From NCBI GenBank assembly GCA_045130275.1, contig JBGUPL010000121.1, positions 62,001 through 126,000 of the forward strand: a stretch of 64,000 bases of DNA. The letters run 5' to 3'. How positions within the stretch are numbered: position 1 is the stretch's first letter; the number at the start of each line of letters is the position of its first letter. Of the stretch, positions 8,322 through 16,615 are shown in pieces. Below the pieces are notes generated by a model. That model was not told where the DNA came from, ran no database searches, and saw only the letters and a list, made by a program, of their open reading frames with translations. The translations under genes and the position numbers were made by a program. The stretch is from F23-D06 sp045130275 (lineage in GTDB: Bacteria; Bacteroidota; Bacteroidia; Bacteroidales; WCHB1-69).

Positions 8322-9500
8322 CAACAATAATCCTTTCAGGTATTCCCCTTCCGGGTGGTAGATGCTCACCGGGTGGCATGGGGCGTGCTGCAGGCGGCTG
8401 ACCACGCGGACGTTCTTGCCGGCAAGAGCGGCGGCGGAGAAGACGAGTGTCTGGAAGTCGTCGCGACTGATGGCCTGCGAGCACGAGAAGGTGAAGAGCA
8501 GCCCGCCGGGACGGATTTTCTCCATCGTCTTGCGGTTGATGTTGCGGTAGCCCTTGATGCCCTGTTCCTTCACGCGGTGGTGCTTGGCGAAGGCCGGCGG
8601 GTCGAGGACGATGAGGTCGTAATGGTGGTCGGGCATCCGGTCGAGGAAGGCGAACACGTCCTCGCAGACGGCGTTGTGGCGTTTCGCGAAGTCGCCGCCC
8701 ATCAGGCGCACGTTCTCCTCCACAAGATCGATGGCCTTCTGCGAAATATCGACGGAATCCACATGCTCTGCCCCGCCGCGCAGGGCGTAGAGGGAGAAGC
8801 CGCCGGAGTAGGAGAACATGTTGAGGACAGTGTGCCCTTTTGCCAACTCGCCCACCATGGCGCGGCTCTCGCGCTGGTCGAGGAAGAAGCCGGTCTTCTG
8901 CCCGTTGAGGATGTCGATTTTGAAGAGGATGCCGTGCTCGGAGGCGATGACCTCCCCGTCGGGCTGTCCGTAAATCCAGCCGTTTTCCGTTGCAACCTCC
9001 TCGTCCTCAGTGGTCTCGATGGCGGTTTTGAGGCAGATGGCCTTCGTGTCGGGCAGCAACTCGGCGAGCAGTTCCGCGAGGGTTTCGTGCAGTCGGTACA
9101 TGCCCATGGAGTGCACCTGCATGACGAGGTGGCGGTTGTAGGCGTCGATGATGAGACCGGGCATGCCGTCGCCCTCTCCGTTGACGAGGCGGTACATGTT
9201 GGTCTGCGGGTTCGGCAGCAGGATGCTTTTGCGGAACTCAATGGCGTTCAACAGCTTGCCGCGCCAGAAGTCGCGGTCGATGTCGCGCTGCTCGAAGCTG
9301 AAAACGCGCACGGCGATGGTGGTGGGTTGGTAGTGTCCGGTGGCGAGGTATTGGCGTTGCGCGTCATAGACCTCCACGATGTCGCCGTCGCGCAAGTCCT
9401 TGTCTTTGCGGGTGATGGCGCCGGAGAAGACCCACGGGTGCCGCCGTTGCAGGGATTTCTCCTTGCCGGGGCGCAGGATGATGCGGGGAAGGGTGTTCAT
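8307..9500 (-). CDS. rlmI: 23S rRNA m5C1962 methyltransferase RlmI
   Basis: SAM-dependent cytosine-C5 methyltransferase acting on 23S rRNA. At 397 residues it matches the E. coli enzyme in length. An N-terminal PUA domain (start LPRIILRPGKEKSLQRRHPW) is followed by a Rossmann methyltransferase domain. That domain has motif I near NMFSYSGGFSLYA (about residue 220), LDPPAF near residue 300 and the catalytic-cysteine region FTFSCSQ near 335. The last residues and the stop codon are encoded by a heptamer repeat array. The stop of the upstream hepT gene overlaps this start by 4 bases, giving translational coupling. Confidence 0.92.
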   Translation of the reverse strand: MNTLPRIILRPGKEKSLQRRHPWVFSGAITRKDKDLRDGDIVEVYDAQRQYLATGHYQPTTIAVRVFSFEQRDIDRDFWRGKLLNAIEFRKSILLPNPQTNMYRLVNGEGDGMPGLIIDAYNRHLVMQVHSMGMYRLHETLAELLAELLPDTKAICLKTAIETTEDEEVATENGWIYGQPDGEVIASEHGILFKIDILNGQKTGFFLDQRESRAMVGELAKGHTVLNMFSYSGGFSLYALRGGAEHVDSVDISQKAIDLVEENVRLMGGDFAKRHNAVCEDVFAFLDRMPDHHYDLIVLDPPAFAKHHRVKEQGIKGYRNINRKTMEKIRPGGLLFTFSCSQAISRDDFQTLVFSAAALAGKNVRVVSRLQHAPCHPVSIYHPEGEYLKGLLLEVRS

Positions 9501-9880
9501 TTTAGGGTAATTGTATTGTTATTCCACTTTTCCCAGTCTGTCTCAGCAATGTACTTTGTTATTTGATTTTTCAACACTATTAAATCCTTAGTGGCGACTT
9601 CCCATACAATAATGTCGTCCACTTGAAAGTATTCATGGACTATATAATTTCGCATTCCTTTGACCTTTTTCCATGGTGTTTCCGGATGTGATATCTGGAA
9701 TGCATCGGTTATCATATTCGCAGCTTCGCCAATAATCTCAATGTTTTTCACCACTGCATAGTACATCATGTCATCTGATACGAGGTCATCAAATGATTTA
9801 TTCGAAGTATAGCGCACAATACGTTCTATGGCGGCGAGAATATGCTCTAATCGTTCACGGTCTCTAAGCTGTTCTCTCAT
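9497..9880 (-). CDS. hepT: HepT-like HEPN-domain toxin (DUF86)
   Basis: Toxin half of a HepT/MntA toxin-antitoxin pair. 127 residues, all helical. The HEPN RNase motif R-x4-H is present as RNYIVHEY, Arg77 to His82 with Tyr84. In characterised members the HEPN protein cleaves RNA and is inactivated by AMPylation near the RxxxxHxY motif by its MntA partner. Its start overlaps the mntA end by 17 bases, and its stop overlaps rlmI by 4, so all three form one transcription unit. Confidence 0.88.
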   Translation of the reverse strand: MREQLRDRERLEHILAAIERIVRYTSNKSFDDLVSDDMMYYAVVKNIEIIGEAANMITDAFQISHPETPWKKVKGMRNYIVHEYFQVDDIIVWEVATKDLIVLKNQITKYIAETDWEKWNNNTITLK

Positions 9881-10160
9881 ATATCAGTTGTTTGTCTTGT
9901 TCAACACTATTTCGAGCGAAAGATGCCAGCGAACGGTCTGTTACCAAGTCCACGTTGCGGCCTAATAGTTCTTTCAAATCTTCATACATGCCAAAGAATT
10001 CCATGCCTATAGGCTGTGAATAGTCCAACATGATAAGAATGTCCACATCGCTTGTCGGGGTTTCCTCCCCACGGGCGAATGAACCGAACAACCAAGCTTT
10101 CAAGACAGGTTTTGTCTTGAAATAACTGGAAATGATTTGTTTCATAGCTTCAGAGGACAT
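9864..10160 (-). CDS. mntA: MntA-like nucleotidyltransferase antitoxin
   Basis: 98-residue minimal nucleotidyltransferase. The GSFARGE motif at residues 26-32 and the metal-binding DVD at 38-40 are intact. Family members transfer AMP to the HepT toxin to silence it. ATG at 10160 is used; a second ATG five codons later is also possible. It is first in a unit with hepT and rlmI. Confidence 0.88.
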   Translation of the reverse strand: MSSEAMKQIISSYFKTKPVLKAWLFGSFARGEETPTSDVDILIMLDYSQPIGMEFFGMYEDLKELLGRNVDLVTDRSLASFARNSVEQDKQLIYERTA

Positions 10161-10187
10161 GATTGATTCGTTTTAGATTTACTGCCG

Positions 10188-10195
10188 CGAAAATA
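10188..10195 (-). promoter_or_regulatory. Putative -7 box for mntA-hepT-rlmI
   Basis: TATTTTCG, seven of eight positions matching TAnnTTTG, 28 bases upstream of mntA. Confidence 0.4.
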
Positions 10196-10230
10196 CGATT
10201 TTTTCGGGTGAAGTATAAGAGGTGCGATAA

Positions 10231-10458
10231 TTATTCTTCTTTATTCAAAAGAATTACAATCCAAATCAAGAGACACAAAATGACAAGGTCGCTTATGATT
10301 AGTGCAATAGCAAGACTGTTAATATGTGAAGTATAAGAGGATTCAGTTAGAATATATTTTCCGTCAAGCATGGCATTTAACCACATCATAACTTCTGCTA
10401 CAATAGCGATGAGCAAGGCTAAGAATGCTAATATAATAAGAATTTTACATCGTTTCAT
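10231..10458 (-). CDS. Small membrane protein of unknown function
   Basis: 75 residues from the ATG at 10458. There are two strongly hydrophobic segments, at about residues 5-24 and 46-69, with a short loop between them. No family is recognised. Its AT-rich codon use contrasts with the neighbouring YjbR gene. A longer frame to 10530 is open but would cover the likely promoter. Confidence 0.5.
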   Translation of the reverse strand: MKRCKILIILAFLALLIAIVAEVMMWLNAMLDGKYILTESSYTSHINSLAIALIISDLVILCLLIWIVILLNKEE

Positions 10459-10536
10459 AATATAGAATACTATCGGCAAGATTCTAATGAAAACTGCGGC
10501 AATGATACGATTTTTTGCCGATAACGGCAAAATGTA

Positions 10537-10884
10537 TTATCTCCGCTTCTTCGCATACTTCCCCTTCACAATCTCATAAGATCCTGTAACCAGCTCTTTG
10601 AGCAGTTCGTCGGCGATGGTTGGCAGGTGGATGCCGATCCAGTACTTGACGCTGAAGTGGTTGTCGGGGGGCGTCACGCCCTCGGCGGTGTCGAGCAGCT
10701 CGGGGATGCGCTCGGGCTGGCATTTCACCGCCACTCTGAGGTCGTTGAGGTCGCAGTAGCAGAAGGTGTGCCCGCTGACGTAGAACACCAGCACGGAGTC
10801 GCCGCCGGGCATCTTCGCGAAGGGCAGTTTCTCCTCCACCTCGCCCAACGAGAGGCAATATTCACGGAATTCTTCGAGGTTCAT
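10537..10884 (-). CDS. MmcQ/YjbR family protein
   Basis: 115 residues from the ATG at 10884. The longer frame begins with GTG inside the preceding gene. The family shape is visible: an N-terminal helix (LEEFREYCLSLG), a central strand (LVFYVSGHTFCYCDLN) and the end motif NHFSVKYWIGIHL. YjbR-fold proteins are small CyaY-like proteins sometimes called DNA-binding; their role is not settled. It starts 2 bases after the stop of the DUF819 gene, so the two are translationally coupled. Confidence 0.85.
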   Translation of the reverse strand: MNLEEFREYCLSLGEVEEKLPFAKMPGGDSVLVFYVSGHTFCYCDLNDLRVAVKCQPERIPELLDTAEGVTPPDNHFSVKYWIGIHLPTIADELLKELVTGSYEIVKGKYAKKRR

Positions 10885-10886
10885 CG

Positions 10887-12056
10887 TCAAAACGCTCCCA
10901 ATATCCACGCGATCAGCACCCCCAGATAGTTGCCCGCGGCGTAACCGGCGAGGCCGATGACGATGCCGCTGAGGAGCACCTTGCGGTTGCCCAAGGCCTC
11001 CACGATGGGCGGTACGAACGGCGGCGAGCAGAGCAGGCTGATGTGTCCCACAGTGAAGAGGTCGCCCTCCACCTTGAAGAGCTTGCAGATGATGAGGTGC
11101 AACACGATGGAGGTGAGCATCACGAAGAGGATGAACCAGAGAATCTGTAGCGAACCCTTGAGGGCGTGGATGTCGAACTTGGAGGCCACTACGATGCTGA
11201 ATATCAGGATGAAGAACATGCCCAGCTCGAAGGTCTTGGGCAGGGCGCGCACCTTCGGGCTGAAGGAGGCAATGATGGCGAGGGTGGTGATGGTCAGGAT
11301 GACGATGAGCTCGTTGAGCTTGCCCGTGATGAGCAGCGAGAGCCCCGCACCGACGGCCAACATCCCGAGGGAGAGCAGGAACCCGAGCATCATCTTGCCG
11401 AAAGTCTTGGGCTGCAGCATGCCATGGTAGTCTTCGAAGCTTTCCGTTTCAAATTTCTCTTCCGTTTCGGCGGCGCCGTCTTCCGTCTTGGCGGGCAGCA
11501 GCCAGCGGAAGAATTTGTAGCCGCCGGCCACGATGAAGACGATGAACGGGAAGGTGGCGATCTCTTCGAAGGTCAGCGTCAGGGTGATGAGCGACGGATC
11601 GACTTCGAGCATGGTGCCCAAAGCGGAGAAGTTCATGGTGCCGCCGGTATAGATGCCGGTCATCATGGCCGCCACGCGATCGAATTGCGGAATGCCGGCG
11701 TTGCGGAAGATGAAGAAGCCGGAAATCACGGCGATGATGATGGAGGCCAGACCGCCGAGGAGCACCGCCATGGTCTTCGGCAGCGACTTGGTCCACAGTT
11801 TGAAATCCGAGTTGAAGAGCATCAGCGGGATGGCCAACGGCACAGCGACGTTCATGAGCGTCTTCTGCATCGACTCGAGGGCCTCCGCGCCGGGTTCCGT
11901 GCCCGTAGGCAGGAAGCCGATCAGCGCCGCGATGATACCGACCGCATACGCCATAATGACGGTGCCAACGCTTTTCGCCCACTTGAAATTGTTGAATATC
12001 AAGATGATGAGGAAGGGGATGATGAAGTATCCGATAAAAGTAAGGGTTGTGACCAT
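10887..12056 (-). CDS. DUF819 family integral membrane protein
   Basis: 389 residues from the first ATG (12056); a TTG six codons upstream is the only longer choice. There are about ten transmembrane segments, with a charged loop in the middle (about residues 195-225). Conserved-looking stretches include LMLFNSDFKLW and FTVGHISLLCSPPFVPPIVEA. The family is YjcL-like, a putative permease whose substrate is unknown. It is divergent from the methylmalonyl-CoA mutase gene and coupled to the YjbR gene downstream. Confidence 0.82.
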   Translation of the reverse strand: MVTTLTFIGYFIIPFLIILIFNNFKWAKSVGTVIMAYAVGIIAALIGFLPTGTEPGAEALESMQKTLMNVAVPLAIPLMLFNSDFKLWTKSLPKTMAVLLGGLASIIIAVISGFFIFRNAGIPQFDRVAAMMTGIYTGGTMNFSALGTMLEVDPSLITLTLTFEEIATFPFIVFIVAGGYKFFRWLLPAKTEDGAAETEEKFETESFEDYHGMLQPKTFGKMMLGFLLSLGMLAVGAGLSLLITGKLNELIVILTITTLAIIASFSPKVRALPKTFELGMFFILIFSIVVASKFDIHALKGSLQILWFILFVMLTSIVLHLIICKLFKVEGDLFTVGHISLLCSPPFVPPIVEALGNRKVLLSGIVIGLAGYAAGNYLGVLIAWILGAF

Positions 12057-12087
12057 AAGCTTTCTGAATTTCAATTTTAAGAAATGG

Positions 12088-12117
12088 CAAAAATACGAAA
12101 ATAATTTTGTACTTTTG
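12088..12117. promoter_or_regulatory. Divergent promoters, DUF819 gene and mutB
   Basis: On the minus strand TATTTTTG (12088-12095) faces the DUF819 gene. On the plus strand TACTTTTG (12110-12117) lies 33 bases before the mutB ATG. The two -7 boxes are only 14 bases apart, so the promoters face away from each other and probably interfere. Confidence 0.6.
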
Positions 12118-12150
12118 CAGCCTCATTAATATTAAAAGAAAAAAGTTAAT

Positions 12151-14298
12151 ATGCGTCCTGATTTCAGCAATATCGACTTCAAGAAGCTCCCGCAAAACCC
12201 GACGGATTTCCGTCAGTGGGAGAAAGATAACAACATCATTTCCAATTGGATGACCTCCGAACAGATTCCTGTCAAGCAGGTGTATGGCGCGGACGACCTC
12301 CTCGGTATGGAGCACCTGAACTACGCGTCGGGCATCCCGCCGTATCTGCGCGGACCCTACTCGATGATGTACGTGTTCCGCCCGTGGACCATCCGCCAAT
12401 ACGCTGGTTTCTCCACCGCCGAGGAGTCCAACGCCTTCTACCGCCGCAACCTCGCCGCCGGTCAGAAGGGTCTCTCCGTGGCCTTCGACCTGGCTACGCA
12501 CCGCGGCTACGACTCCGATCACCCGCGCGTGGTCGGTGATGTCGGTAAGGCCGGTGTCGCCATCGACTCCATCCTCGACATGAAGATCCTCTTCGACCAG
12601 ATTCCGTTGGACAAGATGTCCGTCTCCATGACGATGAACGGTGCTGTGCTGCCGATCCTGGCGTTCTACATCATCGCTGCCGAGGAGCAGGGGGCCACGC
12701 TCGACCAGCTGTCGGGTACTATCCAGAACGACATCCTCAAGGAGTTCATGGTGCGTAACACCTACATTTACCCGCCGGCACACTCCATGAAGATCATCGC
12801 TGACATCTTCGAGTTCACGGCCAAGAACATGCCGAAGTTCAACTCCATCTCCATCTCCGGCTACCACATGCAGGAAGCCGGTGCCACCGACGACATCGAG
12901 TTAGCTTACACGCTCGCCGACGGTCTGGAGTACCTCCGCGCCGGTGTCAACGCGGGCATGAGCGTCGATGAGTTCGCACCGCGTCTGTCGTTCTTCTGGG
13001 CCGTGGGTATGAACCACTTCATGGAGATCGCGAAGATGCGCGCTGCCCGTATGCTGTGGGCCAAGATCGTGAAGCAGTTCAACCCGCAGAATCCGAAGTC
13101 CATGGCGTTGCGTACGCACTGCCAGACTTCCGGTTGGTCGCTCACCGAGCAGGATCCGTTCAACAACGTCTGCCGTACCTGCGTCGAGGCTATGGGTGCC
13201 GCTTTGGGACACACCCAGTCGCTGCACACCAACGCATTGGACGAGGCCATCGCGCTGCCGACCGACTTCTCGGCTCGTATTGCTCGTAACACGCAGATTT
13301 ACATTCAGGAAGAGACGCAAGTGTGCCGCTCCATCGACCCGTGGGCCGGTTCCTACTATATCGAAAGCCTCACGCACCAGATCGCGCACCGCGCTTGGGA
13401 GCACATCCAGGAGGTGGAATCCCTCGGCGGCATGGCCAAGGCCATCGAGACCGGCATCCCGAAGATGCGTATCGAGGAGGCTTCCGCCCGCAAGCAGGCC
13501 CGTATCGACTCCGGCAAGGAGTCCATCATCGGCGTCAGCAAGTACAAACTCGACAAGGAATCCCCGATCGAGACCTTGGAGGTCGATAACACGACGGTCC
13601 GCGAGGCCCAGATTAAGCGTCTGGCCGAGCTGAGAGCCAACCGTAACGAGGAGGATGTGCAGGCCGCTTTGGAAGCCCTCACCGAGTGCGCCAAGACCGG
13701 CAACGGCAACCTGCTCGACCTTTCCATCAAGGCCGCGAGAGTGCGTGCTTCCTTGGGTGAAATTTCCATGGCGTTGGAGAAAGTCTATGGACGTTATAAA
13801 GCAAAAATCAACTTAATTTCAGGCGTGTACAGTAAAGAACAACAAGACAACGCCGCCTTCAAACGGGCTTGCGAGCGTTGCAACGAATTTGCCAAGAAGG
13901 AGGGCCGTCGCCCGCGTATCATGATTGCCAAGATGGGTCAGGACGGTCACGACCGCGGCGCCAAGGTGGTCGCCACCGGCTATGCCGACATCGGTTTCGA
14001 CGTCGATATGGGTCCCTTGTTCCAGACTCCTGAAGAGGCCGCCAAGCAGGCCGTGGAGAACGATGTGCACTTCCTCGGTGTATCCTCATTGGCCGCTGGT
14101 CACAAGACGTTGGTCCCGCAGGTCATCGAAGAGCTCAAGAAGCTCGGCCGCGAGGACATCATCATCACCGTGGGCGGTGTGATTCCCCCGCAGGACTACC
14201 AGTTCCTGTACGACTGCGGTGTCGCCGCCATTTTCGGTCCCGGCACGCGTATTGCGGATTCCGCAAATGCGATGCTGGACATCATCATGAATGAGTAA
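12151..14298 (+). CDS. mutB: Methylmalonyl-CoA mutase, large subunit
   Basis: Interconverts succinyl-CoA and (R)-methylmalonyl-CoA with adenosylcobalamin, a step in propionate formation or use. 715 residues, full length for the catalytic subunit. The N-terminal TIM-barrel substrate domain begins by residue 45 (YGADDLLGMEHLNYASGIPPY). The C-terminal B12-binding domain starts near residue 590 and carries the cobalt-ligand motif DGHDRG. The small subunit (mutA) that normally precedes it is absent; upstream is a divergent DUF819 gene. Also called scpA. Codon use is highly biased, suggesting strong expression. A hairpin terminator follows. Confidence 0.96.
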   Translation: MRPDFSNIDFKKLPQNPTDFRQWEKDNNIISNWMTSEQIPVKQVYGADDLLGMEHLNYASGIPPYLRGPYSMMYVFRPWTIRQYAGFSTAEESNAFYRRNLAAGQKGLSVAFDLATHRGYDSDHPRVVGDVGKAGVAIDSILDMKILFDQIPLDKMSVSMTMNGAVLPILAFYIIAAEEQGATLDQLSGTIQNDILKEFMVRNTYIYPPAHSMKIIADIFEFTAKNMPKFNSISISGYHMQEAGATDDIELAYTLADGLEYLRAGVNAGMSVDEFAPRLSFFWAVGMNHFMEIAKMRAARMLWAKIVKQFNPQNPKSMALRTHCQTSGWSLTEQDPFNNVCRTCVEAMGAALGHTQSLHTNALDEAIALPTDFSARIARNTQIYIQEETQVCRSIDPWAGSYYIESLTHQIAHRAWEHIQEVESLGGMAKAIETGIPKMRIEEASARKQARIDSGKESIIGVSKYKLDKESPIETLEVDNTTVREAQIKRLAELRANRNEEDVQAALEALTECAKTGNGNLLDLSIKAARVRASLGEISMALEKVYGRYKAKINLISGVYSKEQQDNAAFKRACERCNEFAKKEGRRPRIMIAKMGQDGHDRGAKVVATGYADIGFDVDMGPLFQTPEEAAKQAVENDVHFLGVSSLAAGHKTLVPQVIEELKKLGREDIIITVGGVIPPQDYQFLYDCGVAAIFGPGTRIADSANAMLDIIMNE

Positions 14299-14320
14299 TT
14301 GATAATTGATAATTGATAAT
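14296..14320. repeat. Heptamer array at the mutB stop codon
   Basis: Three and a half copies of AATTGAT starting at the mutB TAA (14296-14298). The array supplies further stop codons in the other frames. Confidence 0.75.
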
Positions 14321-14353
14321 GGGAGTGGGGATTTGGACCTGCTCCCATTTTTT
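14320..14353 (+). terminator. Intrinsic terminator of mutB
   Basis: TGGGAG (14320-14325) pairs with CTCCCA (14342-14347) around a 16-base loop and is followed by six T residues. Confidence 0.75.
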
Positions 14354-14470
14354 GTTTCAGGTTTCAGGTTTCAAGTGAGATTGCGATGAGAATTCCGTGC
14401 CGATCCGCACGATACATGGAGATAAAAATCTCCACGGATCACTCGTATCTGCGCGTAAAAAATCTCTTTC

Positions 14471-14779
14471 CTATTTCGTTATCAATTTTGAAGGAAGAAT
14501 CCGGTCAATCATTACCATGTCGTCCTCAATGTGAAAGATATAGACCCAACGTTTGTTATGCGACACCATGCGGCGGGCATGAGGGTGATAACGCCGAATA
14601 TCTGCGTAATGGCTGGGAGGATATATATCAGCCAAAATAGATAAGGAAAGAATCTCGTTTGTAATCATATCAATATAACGATTCGCCCCATCACGCGACA
14701 TTACAGAGATGAGGAAACCGAACATATCTCTTAAATCGGATTCTGCCGATTTGTCAATTCTGACCTTGTATGTCGTCAT
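14471..14779 (-). CDS. RelE/ParE family toxin
   Basis: 102 residues from ATG 14779; an ATG three codons earlier is equally open. Family features are present: the N-terminal helix start (KVRIDKSAESDLRDMFGFL), the core (RRYHPHARRMVSHNKRWVYIFHIEDDMVMIDRIL) split into strands, and basic residues in the usual catalytic region. Members inhibit translation (RelE) or gyrase (ParE); which applies here cannot be read from sequence. It overlaps its antitoxin by 26 bases, the usual coupled arrangement. Confidence 0.83.
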   Translation of the reverse strand: MTTYKVRIDKSAESDLRDMFGFLISVMSRDGANRYIDMITNEILSLSILADIYPPSHYADIRRYHPHARRMVSHNKRWVYIFHIEDDMVMIDRILPSKLITK

Positions 14780-15041
14780 AATAGGCATTTACCATGTAAC
14801 GAAGTTTCCCGAAATACTCTTCCACTGTCATAAGCTCCTTGTTGCCGAATTTTTCATCGGCTTCCGCTTTCAGCTTGGCATAACAGGCGTCAAACCCTTC
14901 TGGCTTGTCGCCCAAGGATTCAGATGACAGATCGGGAATGATAGTGTCGTTACTATTGGCAGCCGTTGGACTGTAAGTGGCAACGGGCTCTTCCGCTTTG
15001 GGTAGAGACTTTTCTTTGGATTTGTACTTTTTTGCCTTCAC
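14754..15041 (-). CDS. Antitoxin of the RelE/ParE pair
   Basis: 95 residues starting from GTG at 15041; no in-frame ATG exists before residue 71 and a stop lies just upstream. The N-terminus is lysine-rich. The C-terminal segment (MTVEEYFGKLRYMVNAYYDD) is characteristic of a Bacteroidota antitoxin type that precedes RelE-like toxins, and probably wraps the toxin. The weak start codon may limit antitoxin output. Confidence 0.72.
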   Translation of the reverse strand: MKAKKYKSKEKSLPKAEEPVATYSPTAANSNDTIIPDLSSESLGDKPEGFDACYAKLKAEADEKFGNKELMTVEEYFGKLRYMVNAYYDDIQGQN

Positions 15042-15064
15042 GTCAAGTTTAAATTTTTAGGGTG

Positions 15065-15072
15065 CAAAAATA
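15065..15072 (-). promoter_or_regulatory. -7 box of the antitoxin-toxin operon
   Basis: TATTTTTG on the minus strand, 23 bases upstream of the GTG start. Confidence 0.5.
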
Positions 15073-15138
15073 AAAAAATTTCAGAAATAGCTAAGACTGG
15101 CAACTTTCTTTACCTTAAAATAATATCTGCGGGAATTG

Positions 15139-15146
15139 TATCTTTG
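15139..15146 (+). promoter_or_regulatory. Orphan plus-strand -7 box
   Basis: TATCTTTG is a perfect TAnnTTTG match pointing at the 3' end of the convergent TonB-like gene. The only frame behind it is 16 codons (ATG 15172). It may drive a short antisense RNA or be a relic; the flanks resemble the promoter region at 16190-16234. Confidence 0.35.
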
Positions 15147-15218
15147 CAAATTCTAATTAAGTAAAAAAGAAATGGGGAAGGGATGTTTTTTCGTGAAGAT
15201 ACGAGAAATACACGGAGA

Positions 15219-16079
15219 TTAAAGTCGGAACGATACCGGCACCTGGTAATAGCATTGCACCGGTTTCCCCATGTTTTTTCCTGGCTTCCATTTCGGCATG
15301 GACATGACGGCACGACATGCCTCCTTATCGCATTCGGGGAAGAGAGGGACTTTCACCTTGGCGTTGGTCACACGCCCGTCCTTCTCCACAACGAACTCAA
15401 TCAAGACCGTGCCTGTGATGCCATTATCCTTCGCCACCTGAGGATATTGAATCTCCCTTGCCAAAAAGGATTGCAAGGAATCTATTCCTCCAGGGAATTC
15501 TGGCATCTCCTCTACGAACATCATCGGAGAATTCTCGAAATATACATCGTCTTCGACGTCACCTACCACTATCCCCTCGGTAGTCTCCCAATCATCTGGA
15601 TCAGCCAGCTGTGAAGGTATTTGTGTGCAGCGGTTCGGGGAGGACTCGGACGAATTTTCCGGGATGTCTGGTATTTCGCCCACTTCTTCTATGATACCGT
15701 CCGCCACATACGGATCGGATTGTCTGGGAGGCGGTGGAACTTCTTGTCCCTCTGTCGTCTCCGGAACTTGCTGAGAGCTGGCCTCCACGGCAGGCTCGGG
15801 TTCGTTGCCGATGGCGGGCTCTGGTGCCTTCGGACTGTGGCATGCGCCCATCATCATGGAGGAGACGGCGATGCCTGCTACCGCGACGGCTTTCCCCAAA
15901 CTCTTGCGGCGTTGCAGCTCCCGCTCCAAGTAGCGCACTTCGGCCTCGCAGTAGGGACACGTACCGCGACAGTCCCCTTCGTGGGTGCATTCGCGCTCCA
16001 CCAACGGGATGTCATTCTCTTGCGCGACCTTCCGCCGCACGTCCTTCAGGATTTCGCAGGTTCGTTTGCCCTTTTTCAT
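15219..16079 (-). CDS. TonB-like protein with N-terminal Cys cluster (copy 1)
   Basis: 286 residues. The C-terminal 85 residues are a TonB energy-transducer domain (FPGGIDSLQSFLAREIQYP, then GTVLIEFVVEKDGRV and KWKPGKNMGKPV). The N-terminus is unusual. A charged, probably cytoplasmic region carries Cys31, Cys37, Cys41 and Cys44 (CTHEGDCRGTCPYC), which looks like a small metal-binding ribbon. A hydrophobic stretch at about 62-80 ends in MMGAC, which could be a membrane anchor. The middle (80-195) is Pro/Glu-rich and poorly conserved against the paralogue at 17405. It may energise one TonB-dependent receptor or work in signalling. Confidence 0.82.
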   Translation of the reverse strand: MKKGKRTCEILKDVRRKVAQENDIPLVERECTHEGDCRGTCPYCEAEVRYLERELQRRKSLGKAVAVAGIAVSSMMMGACHSPKAPEPAIGNEPEPAVEASSQQVPETTEGQEVPPPPRQSDPYVADGIIEEVGEIPDIPENSSESSPNRCTQIPSQLADPDDWETTEGIVVGDVEDDVYFENSPMMFVEEMPEFPGGIDSLQSFLAREIQYPQVAKDNGITGTVLIEFVVEKDGRVTNAKVKVPLFPECDKEACRAVMSMPKWKPGKNMGKPVQCYYQVPVSFRL

Positions 16080-16111
16080 AATGTAGAATGTAGAATGATG
16101 AATATCGGGTA

Positions 16112-16119
16112 CAAAGATA
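16112..16119 (-). promoter_or_regulatory. -7 box of TonB-like copy 1
   Basis: TATCTTTG on the minus strand, 32 bases before the ATG at 16079; a perfect consensus match. Confidence 0.6.
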
Positions 16120-16226
16120 CTTTTTTATAGAAACGAAAGAGTTGATTGTTTAGTATACTTTCTAAGGTGTAATTTTTCACCTAAAAATATCTGCGGTGAT
16201 CAGCGAGTTCTGCGGGAATAATTTTA

Positions 16227-16234
16227 TATCTTTG
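16227..16234 (+). promoter_or_regulatory. -7 box of the TIGR04076-like gene
   Basis: TATCTTTG, 20 bases before the ATG at 16255. It sits in a stretch (from 16188) that resembles other spacer fragments with CTGCGG motifs near 15127 and 14451. Confidence 0.55.
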
Positions 16235-16254
16235 CGACCTGAATAAACGTAAAA

Positions 16255-16560
16255 ATGAACATCAAGATCACAGCCATACGGAAGGCGGACTATCGCGATT
16301 TGCAGGCGCGGTTCGAGAACCCCATCGAGCACGCGTGCGACGTGCAGGAGGGGCAGACATGGATTTCGGTCGATGGCGCGCAGCCCGAGGGGATGTGCGA
16401 CAGCGCCTGGGAGTCGATGCGGTGGTTCGTGCAGGAACTGGCCGCCGGCCGCGGCAACTTTTACGACGGCTGGATGAAGAACCCGCACTCCGCCATGATC
16501 AGCTGCAACGACGGCTTCAGGCCGGTGAGCTTCTATATTGAGTTAGCAGTTAGTAGTTAG
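16255..16560 (+). CDS. TIGR04076-like small protein
   Basis: 101 residues. It resembles the TIGR04076 family of short cytoplasmic proteins: an N-terminal strand (MNIKITAIRKADY), a central EGMCDSAWESMRWFVQEL helix, and the C-terminal CNDGFRPVSFYIE motif with its conserved cysteine. Function is unknown in the family. The last six residues and the stop are encoded by a heptamer repeat array, so the native C-terminus may have ended near residue 95. Confidence 0.68.
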   Translation: MNIKITAIRKADYRDLQARFENPIEHACDVQEGQTWISVDGAQPEGMCDSAWESMRWFVQELAAGRGNFYDGWMKNPHSAMISCNDGFRPVSFYIELAVSS

Positions 16561-16574
16561 CAGTTAGTAGTTGG
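16541..16574. repeat. Heptamer array overlapping the 3' end of the TIGR04076-like gene
   Basis: Degenerate AGTTAGC/AGTTAGT units, period 7. The gene's stop codon (16558-16560) is inside the array. Confidence 0.8.
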
Positions 16575-16615
16575 TCGGTGCTTTTGTAGGGTAGAACGTA
16601 AGAGGTGGCATTATT

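Noticed and set aside
8355..9566. Long open frame (403 codons) on the plus strand opposite rlmI
   Set aside because: Shadow of a GC-rich gene; its Val/His/Asp-rich composition is typical of an antisense frame, and rlmI has all its family motifs.
10231..10530. Longer start (GTG/ATG region to 10530) for the small membrane protein
   Set aside because: Would place the likely promoter inside the gene and add a poorly fitting extension; ATG 10458 starts a normal membrane protein.
11449..12867. 472-codon minus-strand frame across the DUF819/mutB promoter region
   Set aside because: Crosses two convincing divergent starts and both -7 boxes; no recognisable domain.
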